Assembly: GCF_037038585.1 (NCBI RefSeq) | Contig: NC_092521.1 | Location: 49,093,898-49,157,897 of the forward strand | DNA: 64,000 bases | Source of the DNA: Patagioenas fasciata | Lineage: Eukaryota; Chordata; Aves; Columbiformes; Columbidae | Direction of reading: 5' to 3' | Part shown: in pieces, positions 38,659-52,232 of the stretch | Layout: each line of letters begins with the position of its first letter | Numbering within the stretch: the stretch's first letter is position 1 | The notes under the pieces: generated by a model | The model's input: only the letters and a program-made list of their open reading frames with translations | The model's database searches: none | Told to the model about the DNA's origin: nothing | Position numbers and translations under genes: made by a program

Positions 38659-39736
38659 CTAATTTAAAAAGAAAACAGCTACATTAATTATGGTATACAG
38701 TATTCTGAAGGTCTTGGTTCTCCTTATGGCACCTTCAGACAGCTCTGTAGTCCCCCCTGAAAGAACGTATTTCACAGCATTTTTTTCCTGCCTTTCTAGA
38801 CAGCTTTCCAGTATTTTGGAAACATTCCAATACTCAGTCATGCTTAGAGCTTTGAACACTAATGATCCTATAGATAGTACTAAGTAACACTTTTAATAGA
38901 GATAGCATTGTGGAATCAGTGGAGCCTTAATAGAAGGTTGCTGCAGCTCCTCAGCTCATAAGCTTTACCATTTCTGATTAACAGAAAATATTGATCAGAA
39001 TTGCTTTATGAAGCTGGACTAGTTTTAAAAAATGAAGTTACCATGTTGTTTGAACTGGGGATATTCTTAATTCAAAATCTCAACTCATGACTGCACAAGC
39101 AAGACACTCAATTTCTTCATGCTGTATTACCTGAATCCAGCACTCAATATTGCCATTCCGAAACATCTTATTATCCAACTGAACAGGACGCTTACTTTTC
39201 ACCAATATTCTTTCTTTTCCCAGTACCTATTTGAATCTTCAGGCATATCTGAAGCAAGTTAGAGATACACTGCGTATATTTATTTTCACTCACCTCCAAA
39301 AGCTGTTCAACACAAAGAAATCCTTAGAAACAACCTCTACTTGGGTTAGGTAAACTTGGGATGAGAGAAACCCATAATCAAGAAGATTAATTATCTGAGC
39401 ATTTCAAGGTACATACAAGTTATTTCTATTGAATAACTATAGATGCCAGTCACTCTGGAGCTCAACCCAGTGAAGTCCTCTCATAAACTTACTATTAATA
39501 TCTTGGACGGGCCTCCTTGCTAATACAATTACACTGCTTTCAGATCCACCAGCTGTCCAACTTGGAGCGTGGGTGGAGGGGGCACGCTCACTCTCTCTGT
39601 AGAGAAGGAAGGTTTTCTATTTACACAAGTTGAGTTTGCCCTCAAACACAAACCTCTAGGTTTGATGTTAATCTTTAAATTAAATGATCCAACACACAAC
39701 TATAACAGCTCCTTAGCCCATGCTCTTCCCACTCAC

Positions 39737-40455
39737 GGAATCACAGAATCACAGAATGTTAGAGACTGGAAGGGACCTCAAAAGATCATCCAGTCCAGTC
39801 CCTCTGCTGGAACAGCAACACCTAGATGAGGTTACACAGGAAGGTGTCCAGGCAGGTTTCGAATGTCTCCAGAGAAGAAGACTGCACAACCCCGCTGGGC
39901 AGCCTGTTCCAGCGTTCTGTCACCCTCATGAGAAGTTTCTTCTCAAATTTAACCGGAACCTCTTGTGTTCCAGTTTGAACCCATTACCCCTTGTCCTAAC
40001 ATTTGTTGTCACTGAGAAGAGCCTGGCTACATCCTCGTGACACTCACCCTTTATATATTTATAAACATTAATAAGGTCACCCCTCAGTCTCCTCCAATCT
40101 AAAGAGACCCAGCTCCCTCAGCCTTTCCTCACACGGGAGATGCTCCACTCCCTTAATCATCTTTGTTGCCCTGAGCTGGACTCTCTCCAGCAGTTCCCTG
40201 TCCTTCTTGAACTGAGGGGCCCAGAACTGGACACAATATTCCAGATGCGGTCTCACCAGGGCAGAGTAGAGGGGAAGGAGAACCTCTCTCGACCTATTAA
40301 CCACCCACCTTCTGATACATCCCAGGATGCCATTGGCCTTTCTGGCCACAAGGGCACAGTGCTGGCTCATGGTCATCCTGCTGTCCACCAGGACCCCCAG
40401 GTCCCTTTCCCCTATGCTGCTTTCATTCCCCAATTTATACTGGAACCTGGGGCTT
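39737..40455 (-). mobile_element. CR1 LINE fragment with ORF2 3' end, ~720 bp
   Basis: The plus strand opens with GGAATCACAGAATCACAGAA, the reverse complement of the (ATTCTGTG)n tail. On the minus strand 40433-40077 stays open and encodes the C-terminal part of CR1 reverse transcriptase. Recognisable blocks are [39 protein letters not shown] and [10 protein letters not shown]. The preserved frame suggests a relatively young copy, but it is 5'-truncated and lacks the catalytic reverse transcriptase and endonuclease. It lies in the same sense as TAF4B. Confidence 0.95.
40077..40433 (-). pseudogene. Truncated CR1 ORF2 (reverse transcriptase C-terminus)
   Basis: This is 118 codons of open reading frame inside the CR1 copy. 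In full CR1 ORF2 this region lies after the polymerase active site. No YxDD motif or endonuclease is present. It is not expected to be expressed as a protein except as part of TAF4B intronic RNA. Confidence 0.9.
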
Positions 40456-40567
40456 TGGATGGGAATTCTTCACATTCATGGATGTCCATGTCTTTAAAGA
40501 AGGCACAGCCATATCATTATAGCAAAGCATCCAACTCTCCTCCCTTCCCTCAACCCAGTAATTCATT

Positions 40568-40583
40568 AAAAAAAAAAAAAAAA
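40568..40583. repeat. Poly(A) run, plus strand
   Basis: An uninterrupted A run of about 16 bases sits just past the 5' edge of the CR1 copy. It is read as T on the CR1 strand and is therefore not that element's tail. Confidence 0.8.
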
Positions 40584-42219
40584 CAACCTCATTCAGTTAG
40601 TATAGATATTTTGGTTACTAAGCTTGCAATACACAATATGTTTTTGCTTGCTTTTCAGCTCCTAGAGATCTCACTTGGAGAACAAAAATTCAGCTGGTAA
40701 AGAAATGAGCTCCTAGCACCTACACAGCATTAATCCCCCACTTGCTACTATATCACTAAGAATCCATAATTAAAAAAAATACCATGGGTTCAGGGGGCAG
40801 AACAGTGGTGTCTTTATTGTTGTCAAGAGTTTGTTTTTTCATTTGGGTTGGTTTTTGGGGCTTGGCTTCACCCCCCCCCGCCAAGTCTGTTATTTTAGTT
40901 CAGATTGGTAGACTCGATCTTACTTTAGTGATGCTGGCAGATTCACATCAAGTACTGCAGCCAGTGAGGCTATTTAAAGAAAAACAGTATTTCAGTGCAA
41001 GATTCCTAAAAGGATACCCTGCCTCACAAGACTCAAAATATACATATGCTCAAGATTTTTCAACAGAAACTGGGGAATGCAAGACTTTGATGTACATATG
41101 TTGAGTAGTTGTTGTGGGTTTTTTTTGCTGTTGTTATCTGTTTGGGTTTTTTAAGATGAGACATCATTCAATTACAAAAACAAACACCATTTGCAAGTCA
41201 GCTTTCATCACACTACGTAGGCTTTTCCTTATAGAAGTGTAGAAGTATTTCTTCAATGCTAGACACCATCATTCACTTACCACACACCAGTCATGCTTTA
41301 GTGTGCCGAGTAAACATTGATAACTGTATTTATTAGAATTATTTCTGTTCTGAGTGGGGTTTTTTGTCTTTTCCCAAGTATATACTATTGCTTTCAAGAA
41401 TATTTTAGAGACTGTAAGGTTTTATGTCCCTTAAACTTGAAAACTACAGTTCTGAAACCATCTGACATTACCTCCAGCTGGCCTACTTGGCTAAGATATT
41501 TAAGATAAAGTTCCCTTTAATCTCAGTCTTAAATATCTATATTTATTAGGAGCACATTGCAACCAATCAGGAATGGGCAAAAACAAGACTAAATCCAAAG
41601 AAGTAACTTGAAACTTCATAAACCTCTGTGAAACACTGAGGTTCAGAAACTACTTTTATGTGATGTCTTCATCACTCCCTGGATTAATTGGCAGGAATAA
41701 AATACTGAGCAGGGGCACGTGCTGACTTCCAGCCCCAGCTGCCCAACACCTGGAGCCACCTCTACCTACAGACAGCTTGGGAGCATCCCTGTAGAAATGC
41801 ACCTTCCTGTGAACCATGTAGTTCGGTCATCACAGTGGTTGCATGGACACTGCAGTTTTCTTGCATGAGAAGAGGCACTGCAACACACGAAGCACATGGC
41901 ATTCCTCTGGGAGCAGATTAAATCCCAAAAGGCTCCAGTGGCAAAGAGAACCATAAGGGGAAAGATGATTTGCTTTACTTTTAAGAATCAATGCACTTAA
42001 AACGAAAAGGACTTGTAAAACTATTAAATCTAAAACAAAAAACTAATAGCCTTTATTAGTCTAACCTTGTGCTTCCACCTCTGGCAGCCACCACAAAACA
42101 CATCCCCTCTTCTCCCTCAACCCTACAAAACACATACAAACCAGCTTTGCTGCAGTTACACATGTCAAAAACAGGTGGTTGTTGAACATTTGGTCACTGG
42201 CTTGAAGCAGTACTGAAAT

Positions 42220-42580
42220 TCTGGGCTTATTTAGCCTGGACAAAAGGAGGCTGAGGGGAGACCTTAACGCTGTCTACATGTTGTAGCATGGAGGGGGTTG
42301 GTCTCTTCTCCTGAGTAGCAAGTGATAGGACGAGAGGAAACGGCCTCAAGTTGTGCCAGGGAAGGTTCAGCTGAGATATTAGGAAAAAAATATTCATGGA
42401 AAGGGTTGTCAGGCATTGGACCACGCTGCCCAGGGCAGTGGTGAAGTCACCATCCCTGGAGGTGTTTAGAAGACATGTAGATGAGGTTCTTAGGGACATG
42501 GTTTAGAGGTGGACTTGACAGTCTTTGGCTAATGGTTGGACTTGAGGATCTTAAAGGTCTTTTCCAACCAAAACAATTAT
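42220..42580 (+). mobile_element. CR1 LINE fragment (plus orientation), ~360 bp
   Basis: It begins with TTATTTAGCCTGGACAAAAG and GAGGCTGAGGGGAGACCTTA (end of ORF2). It continues through GGAAACGGCCTCAAGTTG and CATCCCTGGAGGTGTTTAGA to AGGTCTTTTCCAACC. It is the only CR1 in the window antisense to TAF4B. The terminal ATTCTGTG units have degraded to AATTATATGAA. Confidence 0.93.
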
Positions 42581-42819
42581 ATGAAATAAGGCCGCCTCTC
42601 CTTTTTACAGCTGATGTTGAGGAGCAACCATGGTAAAGACCAAAGACCAGAGGCAGAGCTATGAATTAAATACTGAGGGGGCTCTCGGTTGCAATCAGCA
42701 CGAGTGGAGGGGACTGGGTGGCTTGGGTGCCTCTTGAGGAAGGCACCAGAATGCTGCTCTGGCTGACGACTGGGGCACTGTCACCATTTACCCCACACAA
42801 TCAAAGCTGGCCAAGCACA

Positions 42820-42849
42820 CTGTCACCACAGACGCTGTCACCACAGACG
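42820..42849. repeat. 15-bp tandem duplication
   Basis: Two perfect adjacent copies of CTGTCACCACAGACG. This is a short minisatellite-like duplication with no evident function. Confidence 0.9.
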
Positions 42850-44766
42850 CCTGGAGCAGCGAGTGCTGCTGCTGGAGGGCAGTGCTGGCCGAAAACGCAC
42901 TGATACAAAGGGCGGGATGACACGGTATGAAAATGACGTGCTTTCTAGAGGCATAACTGCTGCATCTTCGACCACGCAGTTCCCAAGATGATGTTGGAAA
43001 TGCATGTCATTACCATCATCTATTCTCCCCAATACATTTTCCACCCTGTTATCAGTCAAAGGATTTTTCAAATCAGAAAGAATCTCAGCTGGGTTTTACT
43101 GTAAAAGAAAAAAAAGAAATCATAGTCTTGTTGCATTCTAGACATCTTGGGGATTTTTCTGAGAAGATAATTAAGACAAATGAATTTAAACACTCAATCT
43201 CCATAATGGACTCAACAGATCCCCATTAAGCCATTTGGGCAGGCATCCAAATTACCCTGCTGAAGCCAGCAAAATCATCTTTTCATCAAGTTTTGTTCCA
43301 TTAAAAAGTGTGAGATTAAATGTCCAAACATTGTATGAGCAGTTAAAAGCACAGGATAAGGGGAAGACAGGTAGATAACATCAAGGGATACCTGAGGATA
43401 CTGGCTGGCTAACTATTGCTGGATTTTCCTAAACAAGATTAAGAGAGGGCAAGAGGCAACTATGTTGAGTCAAATCTCTCTTAAACAGACAGTTTTGTAG
43501 CACACAAGTTAGGGCAGAAAGATCACTGCAGCAAGTGAAAGACAGTTAAACTATAATAGTAAATACACTTTATTAAAATATAACAGAGAAGCTGCATCTA
43601 ATATTTTTTCCTTTCTATGGGCTGCTTTCAGTAATACTGGTGTCTCTGAAGTAGGATACAAGAAAGAACTGTCATACCCACGTCTGTATCTTGAAAACAT
43701 GATTTTTGTTTTCCCCTTGAAGACATAAGTGTGTCATGGCGATTCAAGAGGAGGAGTGGGAACCCGCCCCATACATTGGACTCACAAACTAGCAGGTTTC
43801 CCCTCAACCTGACCTACTTCATCTTGTGAAAGATGCTGCTGTTCCACCACAACACAAGAGTCCAACACATGTTCTTTTCAAAATTCATTCCTTGAGAAGG
43901 GTGTTGAGAAGGGACACTCTCCAGGCAAGAGGCAAATGAATGTTCATGCTGCTTCTCCCCACTTTCCAATTTTTACATATGCTAAGAATTGCAGTACAAA
44001 GAGTTCTAAAAACCTGTGTATAAAGATCAAATTGCTATGAAAACGTCTCAGAACTTGTAAAATAGTCTTTGTTGCTGCTGGCCTTTTTAATAATAGAAAT
44101 AGGGTTTAAAGTCTGGTCTTGTAGCAAGCAGGAATCTCTAGGGTGGCACAATAACCATTTTAGTTAATCTGACCTGCAGCACAAATCAAGAAGTAAGACA
44201 CGTTTTAAAGTCCTCCCTTATAGTGAAATGGCATTTGCAGCATGGCTGTAATCACACAAAATGAAAGGTTTTTAAATTGACCTCTCCGTTCTTCACTCAA
44301 TCCTTTACTGAGAAAAATATTTCTTTTCCTGCTCACAGGAATTCTATCTCACTTATATTTCATATTCCACATTTCAGAAAAAAAGCAAAATCTATTTTAG
44401 TACTACACCAATGACATTTTTGTGGCATTTTATTATTAAAAATTAAATTTCAAGTTGCATAAGAAGATAAGAAGTACTTTGGCTATGAGATGCCGAGACT
44501 TGTTTTTGTAAAGCAATACTGCAAGTTGGCTTTAAATCCTTTCAGTTACTAAGTACATGGATATGTGGTTGTTCACATTATCAGAACTCCAGTAACTCAA
44601 CTTATGCAGACACTAGAGGATGAATTCCTTAAACACAGTTGAAGAAAGGAAAAAGTATACTCTGCTACAAGTAAAGTCAACTAATTCATACCAGCTAATC
44701 CATGATGTATACAGCAGCTGTATTATCAAATGGGGGAAACAGAAGTGCTACCCAGCTCAATATATA

Positions 44767-45168
44767 GAATCATTTTGGTTGAAGACACCCTCAGGATCAT
44801 CGAGTCCAACCATAACCTTACTCTGGCACTAAACCACATCCCTAAGGACCTCATCTATAGGTCTTCTAAACACTGCAGGGATGGTGACTCCACCACTTCC
44901 TGGGCAGCCTGTTCCAGTGTTTCACAACCCTTTCTGTGAATAAATTTTTCCTAATATCCAATCTGAACCTTCCCTGGTGCAACTTGAGGCCATTTCCTCT
45001 TTTCCTATCCCTTGCTACCTGGGAGAAGAGACCAACACCCTCCGTGCTGCAACCTCCTTTCAGGTAGTTGTAGACAGCAATAAGGTCTCCCCTCAGCCTC
45101 CTTTTCTCCAGGCTAAACAGCGCCAGTTCCTTCAGCGACTCCTCATCAGACTTGTGTTCATGTTCACC
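44767..45168 (-). mobile_element. CR1 LINE fragment (minus orientation), ~400 bp
   Basis: The plus strand reads GAATCATTTTGGTTGAAGAC, then TCATCGAGTCCAACCATAAC, the reverse complement of a CR1 tail and 3' UTR. It runs through CTCCACCACTTCCTGGGCAG and ends in the ORF2 C-terminal coding region. An open frame of 109 codons on the minus strand (44866-45195) is LINE-derived. The copy is 5'-truncated and not functional. Confidence 0.93.
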
Positions 45169-47149
45169 TTCAAAAGGAGTAAACAAAACCCTCATGTCAG
45201 GTCACAAAGTACCCAAGGCAGAACAGGGTATTTGGTATAAGCTTTCATAGAAGATGAAGCATGTGAAACCTTTACCCTCTAGATCCTCAAGAATAGTTTT
45301 ACCAGGGCAGACTTCCCTAGAGACAAAAAATTAAGCACCTGTATTAGCCAGGGCTCATAGAACAGTAACAGGCCTGAGGTTAAAGAAAAGCCAAATGGGT
45401 GGAACTTGTCCAGCATAATGCTGGCAGATGACATGCATCTCAAGAAGCTTCTGCCCACTTCTGCAGAAGCTTCAGTATCTAAAGCACTAGGAGATAAATT
45501 AAGAGATTTCTTTTCTCCACTGCTCAGATTTAAAGGCTAGGAACTTATGTTTAGAAAAAAAAAAAACACCCCAAAAATAGTATTGACAACATAACAACAG
45601 ATAAATACAGCTGTATGGATGTAAATGAGCTCAGAAGAAATGCTGGAAAGACAGGTGGGGAAGTTAAACATTGGACTTGGTTGTGATTAATAGAAAGACT
45701 AAAAAGCATTTGTACATGATACTGGGTTTAATATCAATAAAAAAGTGGGGATGTTTCCACATGTGACATTGTAGGCTGAGAGTATGGGACAGATTAAATA
45801 AATATTTAAACTAACAGAAGAACTGGCAGGAAAGGAAACCAGGGAAGGCTGAAGACAAGTTAATGTATGCCTAAGGGTTATGTGTCTTATCCAGCAATAA
45901 GTACATCAGGAGTAATAAAAGCACTAATGTAGACGAACAAGAATTTGTAGAAGACTTGCAGGGGAAAAAAAAAGCAAGGAATATAAGCATACAAAAGAGG
46001 CAGAAGCCCACAATTCTTTCAGCTTCCACAATAAAGAAACTAAACAATAAATTAATATTAAAATTCAAAGTAAGAAAGAAAAACTGTGATCAAATATCAA
46101 CATTCACTTTTTTCTTGCTTCCATCAGTGAAACAGGAACCTGAAAACCTACATGGGTCGTTACTATTGCCTCTTAACGAAAATTTTTGAAGAATTAAATA
46201 TTGAGGTACTTTTTAAGTGGGGCCGCTTATTCCATTGAACCAACTTCTCTCTCTTCTTTCTATTCATTTTTCTTCCTGAGCATCTTTTTCAACATTCCAC
46301 TGTTTCATTGAGCCCTCCATTTAGTGCTTTGAAAGTTTTCTACTGCTCCCAGTCTCTTCTCCCTTCACTGTCTTTGGAAAAAAAGAACTCCATTTTTTTC
46401 CACATTCCGTTAAACATTTTAAGGAACTTGTGATGAAAATGAAAAATAAACCTTAAAAATCTGTTTTCTATCCCAAGCCTCTCGCACTGGTTGTCATAAA
46501 GCTCCATGAGCATTACTGTCTCCAGCCTCTACCTTTCCCATACTAAATTTTCTGCCCTACAGGTTGAATGTGGCTGAATAGCAGACTTCTCATATGGGGG
46601 ACATTCTCTGAGGAAACTGACATTTGAAGGCTGCATATTTAAACATTTATCATCCTCTCCTCTTGCCTATAATGCAATTTCTCTTCTTGCAATTGCTTCC
46701 TTTCAAACTGTTTTAATTAGCCATACAATTAGTTTCCAGTGACTTTTCCCTCTGTTGTAATTTAGATTTAACAGCAGAAAGGCAGAATAGCAAGCACTGG
46801 TTTGATATGCAGTCCTAACTTATAAGAGGGCTTTACGTAATTGTGTAGGTTTTTTCAGGTAATGTTTCACATATGTGCTCAGTGGCAGAAATGGGCACTA
46901 ATGTGGCTGTGTCCCCAAGACCAGGTTCATCATCTGTCTAGAACTAGAGGGTGCAATAAGATGTTTTGGAGAGCAACAGAATTTTTTTCCAGTAGTAATC
47001 TATCAATTCGGAAAAAAAAAAAAATTATTCAGTTGATATTTGACATTCTCTGATATATAAATAACTAAGTCCCCACAGAATTAACAAAAAAAGTATAGGG
47101 TGCAGTGACAACTTGACTCCTAATTTTGCCCATTCTTGTTAAGAATTTC

Positions 47150-47540
47150 TAGATCATCCAGTCCAATCCCCCTGCCGGAGCAGGAACACCCAGATGAGGT
47201 TACACAGAAATGTGTCCAGGTGGGTTTTGAATGTCTCCAGAGTAGGAGACTCCACAACCTCCCAAGGCAGCCTGTTCCAGTGTTCTGTCACCCTCAATGT
47301 GAAGAAGTTTCTTCTCAAATTTAAGTGGAACCTTTTGTGTTCCAGTTTGAACCCAGTACCCCATGTCCCACCATTGGTTGTCACTGAGAAGAGCCTGGCT
47401 CCATCCTTGTGACGCTCACCCTTTATATATTTGTAAACATTAATAAGGTCACCCCTCAGTCTCCTCTTCTCCAAGCTAAAGAGACCCAGCTCCCTCAGCC
47501 TTTCCTCATAAGGGAGATGCTCCACTCCCTTAATAATATT
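47150..47540 (-). mobile_element. CR1 LINE fragment lacking its 3' tail, ~390 bp
   Basis: The internal sequence closely matches the copy at 39737-40455. Shared blocks include ATCATCCAGTCCA, GATGAGGTTACACAG, TTTGAATGTCTCCAGAG and TCTCAGCCTTTCCTC-type coding DNA. The terminal ATTCTGTG tail and some adjacent sequence are missing at the 47150 side, where the similarity starts abruptly. The minus-strand frame 47525-47154 encodes the [20 protein letters not shown] segment of ORF2. It lies in the same sense as TAF4B. Confidence 0.93.
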
Positions 47541-50500
47541 TGCTTTTTTATTTCCTTTTACAATGATTTTTTTGTTTTGTTTTGCTTATTTATTGATGCA
47601 TGTCTGTATATTCTAGTACACCTGGAGCATGCTTTCCCCCATGCAGTTGCATCAGCTTGCCTTTTGGAGGTCCAGAGAAGTTCCTGGGTGTCTAGCATCC
47701 AGCACCAAGCTCTTTTCATGTCTGTTTTCAGACATCGCCCAGGCTACTTTTGTTATAAGGTCAAGAAGAGGCTACGGCACACCACACCAAAGCAATATAT
47801 TCTGCAGTTTTTGTTTCAGATGCTATCACATGCAAGAAGACTGCTCAATGACCATCAGCAGACCTGCATCATCACAACAGGACAGTGCTCAGCCCTTGCA
47901 AGACATTACTGTAAAACCAATCACAGTTCTTCTAAACACATGATTTTTGGAATGGTTTTTCAGCTGCTGTAAACACTGTGTATTCATTCACTCACTCTTG
48001 AGGTCTCAAAGCTAGAGGACATCTAAGACTTATCTTCTACCTGCAGGTTTCTCCACCTCATGATTTAGTCCACCCAACACTCATTCTCGGCGCAGAACTC
48101 TCTGGTTCTCCATTATCATCTTTTTGTCATACTTTCAGTTCTAAATTTTCTTCTATTAGCAAGCTTCTAATCCCAGGCCATACTTCCAGCTGGTTACGTG
48201 TCCATTATAGTCTATCAATCAGACAAACCTAGAAAAGGCTATTTGAAAACCCAAGAACAGGCTTAATGGAGTTCTGGGGGCGCTTTTGTTTTCCACTAGA
48301 TAAAGATAGTAGTTCTGATCTTCCACTCAGCTCAGTTTAGGGTATCCTATGCAGCGTCTCAGCTGCTCTTTTCTTCTGCTCCTTCAAAACACCAATACAA
48401 ATGTCCTATAAACAGGGATTTGGTTAACTTTTTAGTTTCCTCAATAACGTAACACTTACAGGATTCCCATCCCTGACTTTCTGCAAGAAGCATAACACAC
48501 AGATTCTCTGATAACAGCCCTTTGCTATTTTGTAGGGCTACACTACAGGTAACAAAATTTATGTCTATTCAAGAATCATGCCTTTTTTTTCCCCAAAACA
48601 CGCAGATGCAGGTAAGAAACACTACAGAAAAAAAAAAATAGTTAATATAAATCAGATAATTAAACAGAAGCTCTCAGGATGTCACTGAAGGCTCATATAA
48701 AAGCCAATTGATCGTGATGAGATCTTATTTTGCTCGCAGCATCTTGTTTGCTTTTTTGAGAGGTTATGGTTAACTAGGGAGTTTCCTCTTCCCCTGCCAG
48801 AAGAATTGTTTTAAAGAATTTGAACCATTAGGTCCAGGAGACTAAATACAGAAGCAGCAGAAAAGGTGTGGGAGAAAAAGGAAACAAACAGCTTGAAAAT
48901 GTGGGTTGGAGGTGGTAGGGAGAGCAGCTGACAAAGAATCAGGTTACAGTTACTTGTTATCTGAGAATGTGAGAGGAAATAAGGGAAAGAGTTAGGATGG
49001 ACACATGAAATAGAACAAAAAACCAGAAGATTATTTTTGAAAAAAGATACTACAGAACAACTATAGTTCAGTCATTACTATATAACACCCAGCAACACAC
49101 TGGAATCATGCGGACCTTTTGTTCGAAGTTTTTTATAGGGTTTGTTTTGTCTCTATTAAAAAAAAACACCACCAACAAACAAGCAAACGAACAACACACC
49201 CTGGGGTTTGCTATTTCCCTCCCAGTCAGTTGACAGTAAAGGTACTGAATTTTCTCAGCATCTCATCTGCTGCCATCTTGCGACATCTGTGTCAAAGTCA
49301 AACCAGTAAAATGCACGAATGCATCAAGCAGGCAGGAACATGGGACTGGGCAGAGCTATGCAGTCACAAGCAAACAGAGCTGCTGGAAGAGCAAGGTGTG
49401 GGGCAGGCAAGTCTGCTGCCCATCAGGTGCTTCACACGTGCCTTCCTTTATCCACCAATAGATGCTGTGAGGTGCCACAATGTAAGAGCAGAGACAAAGG
49501 GAGCTGCTGCAGAATCAGCTAAGATGCTGCCAGTATGATGCCCATTTACCTGCTTGACCCCAAGTCGCAACCTGGCACACATACAATCGGGAAGGTTTGC
49601 CTGGCCTCTGCCTTCAGCTTCCTGAAGCCATACTATGAGCACAGCCACTTTTGAAGATGAGAGGCAGAAGCACAAAAGATCAGGGTTTATATTTAAAGTT
49701 ACAGTACGTGCTGTTTAATACTGACAATTTTACAGTTCTTCTGGGATGCACTGTTCATATGGCATACTTGTGCATCTGATGGTATCCTACATCTACTCAA
49801 TTTAAGCAAGCTCATTTCACAAAAGGGATGAAGCCAGGGATAAACTATAAATACAGTTAGAACAACTACACCAACAGAACAGTTTCTTTGTGATGGGAAG
49901 CACAGTTGAAAGTAGAACAGGAAATAGCAGAAAGCACCTAAAAAAAGGTATGGTTTAAAATTGCAAACATCAGGGACAATGCAAGGACTGTCTCCTCTCA
50001 GCTTGAAGTAGCAGATAAGGCTGAAAGAAAACCAGGGGTAATTTACCCCGACTTTGGGAATGCCTTTGCATAAAGAGCTAACCCATGAGGTGAGCAAGGG
50101 CAAAAATCTTGAGTGCACAAAGGAGCAGCTTGGGGCGAGCCTCGCAGCTGTGTCAGAAGGAATGCACACTTTCTGCAGGTACTGAAATCTGCAGGAACAG
50201 GTGAAAGGGGGAAGTAAATAAAGACTTAATTCATAGCAAGCTACATAGACTAAGAATATAGGGAAGTAAATGATTTGGCGTAGGGGAAGTTTGAGGCAAT
50301 AGGTCATGCAAAAAGGGATGAAAAGGTCACAGCAATTATGTATATAGCCTTTTGGATAAAAGAATCCACTGCTGAGTCTCTGGATGTACTTCCAGCAATG
50401 TTAAGATGTTGCCTCCAGCTGCCGGATGACAGCACATCCTGGATTCATAAGTATTCATTGTTAGGATGTGCACTCTGCATTTTGGGAAACATTTCTTTAG

Positions 50501-52206
50501 AACATGCCCCAGTGCCATTATCTCATAGCCTTCTTCTGGGAGGTCACCAACAACACATAAGAGACACCTTTGAGGAAGGAAGGGCCACATTCATTCTTAA
50601 AGAACTTTAAGCAGATCAGATTGGGCTTTCCAGTAGATACTTACCACAGTGGCCTGGAAATGATCCGATTCCAACTGACAGAGGTATCAAAATTCTCAAG
50701 TGTGGTTTGTTAGGAGCAGGTTAAACTCACAACATGACAAGACAGACAACGGTGAGCCTTTTCAGGCTTTCATCCCAGTATACTTTGTGCTTCTGAGTCA
50801 CCAGTTTCAGCCTTGGGATATTTGTTGATTTTTATTTTGCTCTTGTTCCAGCTCAACTCAGGTTTGCATTTTTTTCATGCAAATGTGTGTTGACCATTTA
50901 TCTCCAAACTGTCAATAAAGTGCCCAAACTGACCAGCTGCATTTGGGCTCATTTCCTCTCAAGTTTGGGACAGTCTCACAGATAAGAAAGCACCCCTGGC
51001 ATGGGAGGTGGGTTTCCTGTGCGGCATGTGAAGCCTGGAGAAGTTCTGGGTGTCCCACTCTCCTGAGAACAAAGCGGCAGGACAGATGGCAAGGCAATAC
51101 CAATACAAAGATCTGTGCTGTCCCAAGAGACACATCTGTCTCCTCTTCTTTGGTGAAGCAGTTGGAGACCATCACTCTTGAAGCAGCACAGCACAGAGAA
51201 ATATGCAGGACAAATACGATGAAGGCTGTGTTAATCTTGCACAAGATAAGATGCACTGAAGGATGTGAATTAAAGCACTTGATAGAACATTAAGTACTAA
51301 ACTCAGACACCTTTCCACTCTGTTGGCTCCTTTTTTTGTACACCTATATGCCACTTTTTAAGAGGTCTCATTAACAATACCAACCAATCTAAAAAGTGAC
51401 TTGAAACACACACATCTAACTTCTTTCTGTTCTAAACGTGCAAATCACAGAATATTTTTCAAGATCCTACACATTATTGTTCAGAGGAAAAGAGAGAAGT
51501 TGCATAAACGAATTGCTTTGCAGTGTTTTATTAAAAGAAAGAACCTCTAGAAACGACCAGATGATGCGGAGGTAAAGTCACCTACAAAACAAGACAAATT
51601 AGCATCACCCACTGATTGTTGATCCTGGTGGCACTAGAGGCAAACTGGGAAGGGCTTCAGGGCAACTTTGTACTCACAGATTGTAAGCATGAAGAAAGAG
51701 ATGTAACCAGAAAAAAGAATTAAAAGACAAATAGTAAAGCACGTTCTTTTTCTCTCCTCTTATTTTACAAATTTCTTATACTATGGTGCAAATCCAGAGC
51801 ATTGATTTTAATACTATTTTACTGGATTTCCATTTGTTTTGCCTGGGTTCCTACATTAATCCAAACAATAAGGGCCTTTAAAGCATTCATAAATAACCTG
51901 CTGCTGCTGCTGGCTCGTAGGAGCCAAGTGCAGCAATGTTAAGCAACAACAAATTTCATAGTTCAAGAGGCACAGTTAAGGAAAAAGGTTGCTCAGAAAA
52001 TCACTCTCATTTAGCACAAAGATCCTTAAAAATTGCATGAAATCAGTCAAGTAACTATAGAAACCAATTTCTTCAGCTCTGTATCACACGTCTCACACCT
52101 CAATTGTCTTTATTATCGTCTGCTGTCAGATCCTTAATCAGAAATGTGAACAGGCTTGATGATTTATTCAGCAGGGAAAAGAATCTGTAGGTCAAGTGAA
52201 AAATTT

Positions 52207-52232
52207 CACACACACATACACACGCACACACA
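52207..52232. repeat. (CA)n microsatellite, interrupted
   Basis: CA dinucleotide alternation with single T and G interruptions is read directly. Confidence 0.9.

Noticed and set aside
40140-40700. 186-codon plus-strand open frame
   Set aside because: It is the antisense reading of the CR1 ORF2 fragment continuing into flanking intron.
47409-47972. 187-codon plus-strand open frame
   Set aside because: It starts in antisense CR1 sequence and runs into unique DNA. There is no protein similarity I recognise.
49699-50307. 202-codon minus-strand open frame within a TAF4B intron
   Set aside because: It has many Cys/Phe/Leu residues typical of antisense AT-rich DNA and no recognisable domain. It lies wholly within an intron between two exons that join in frame without it.
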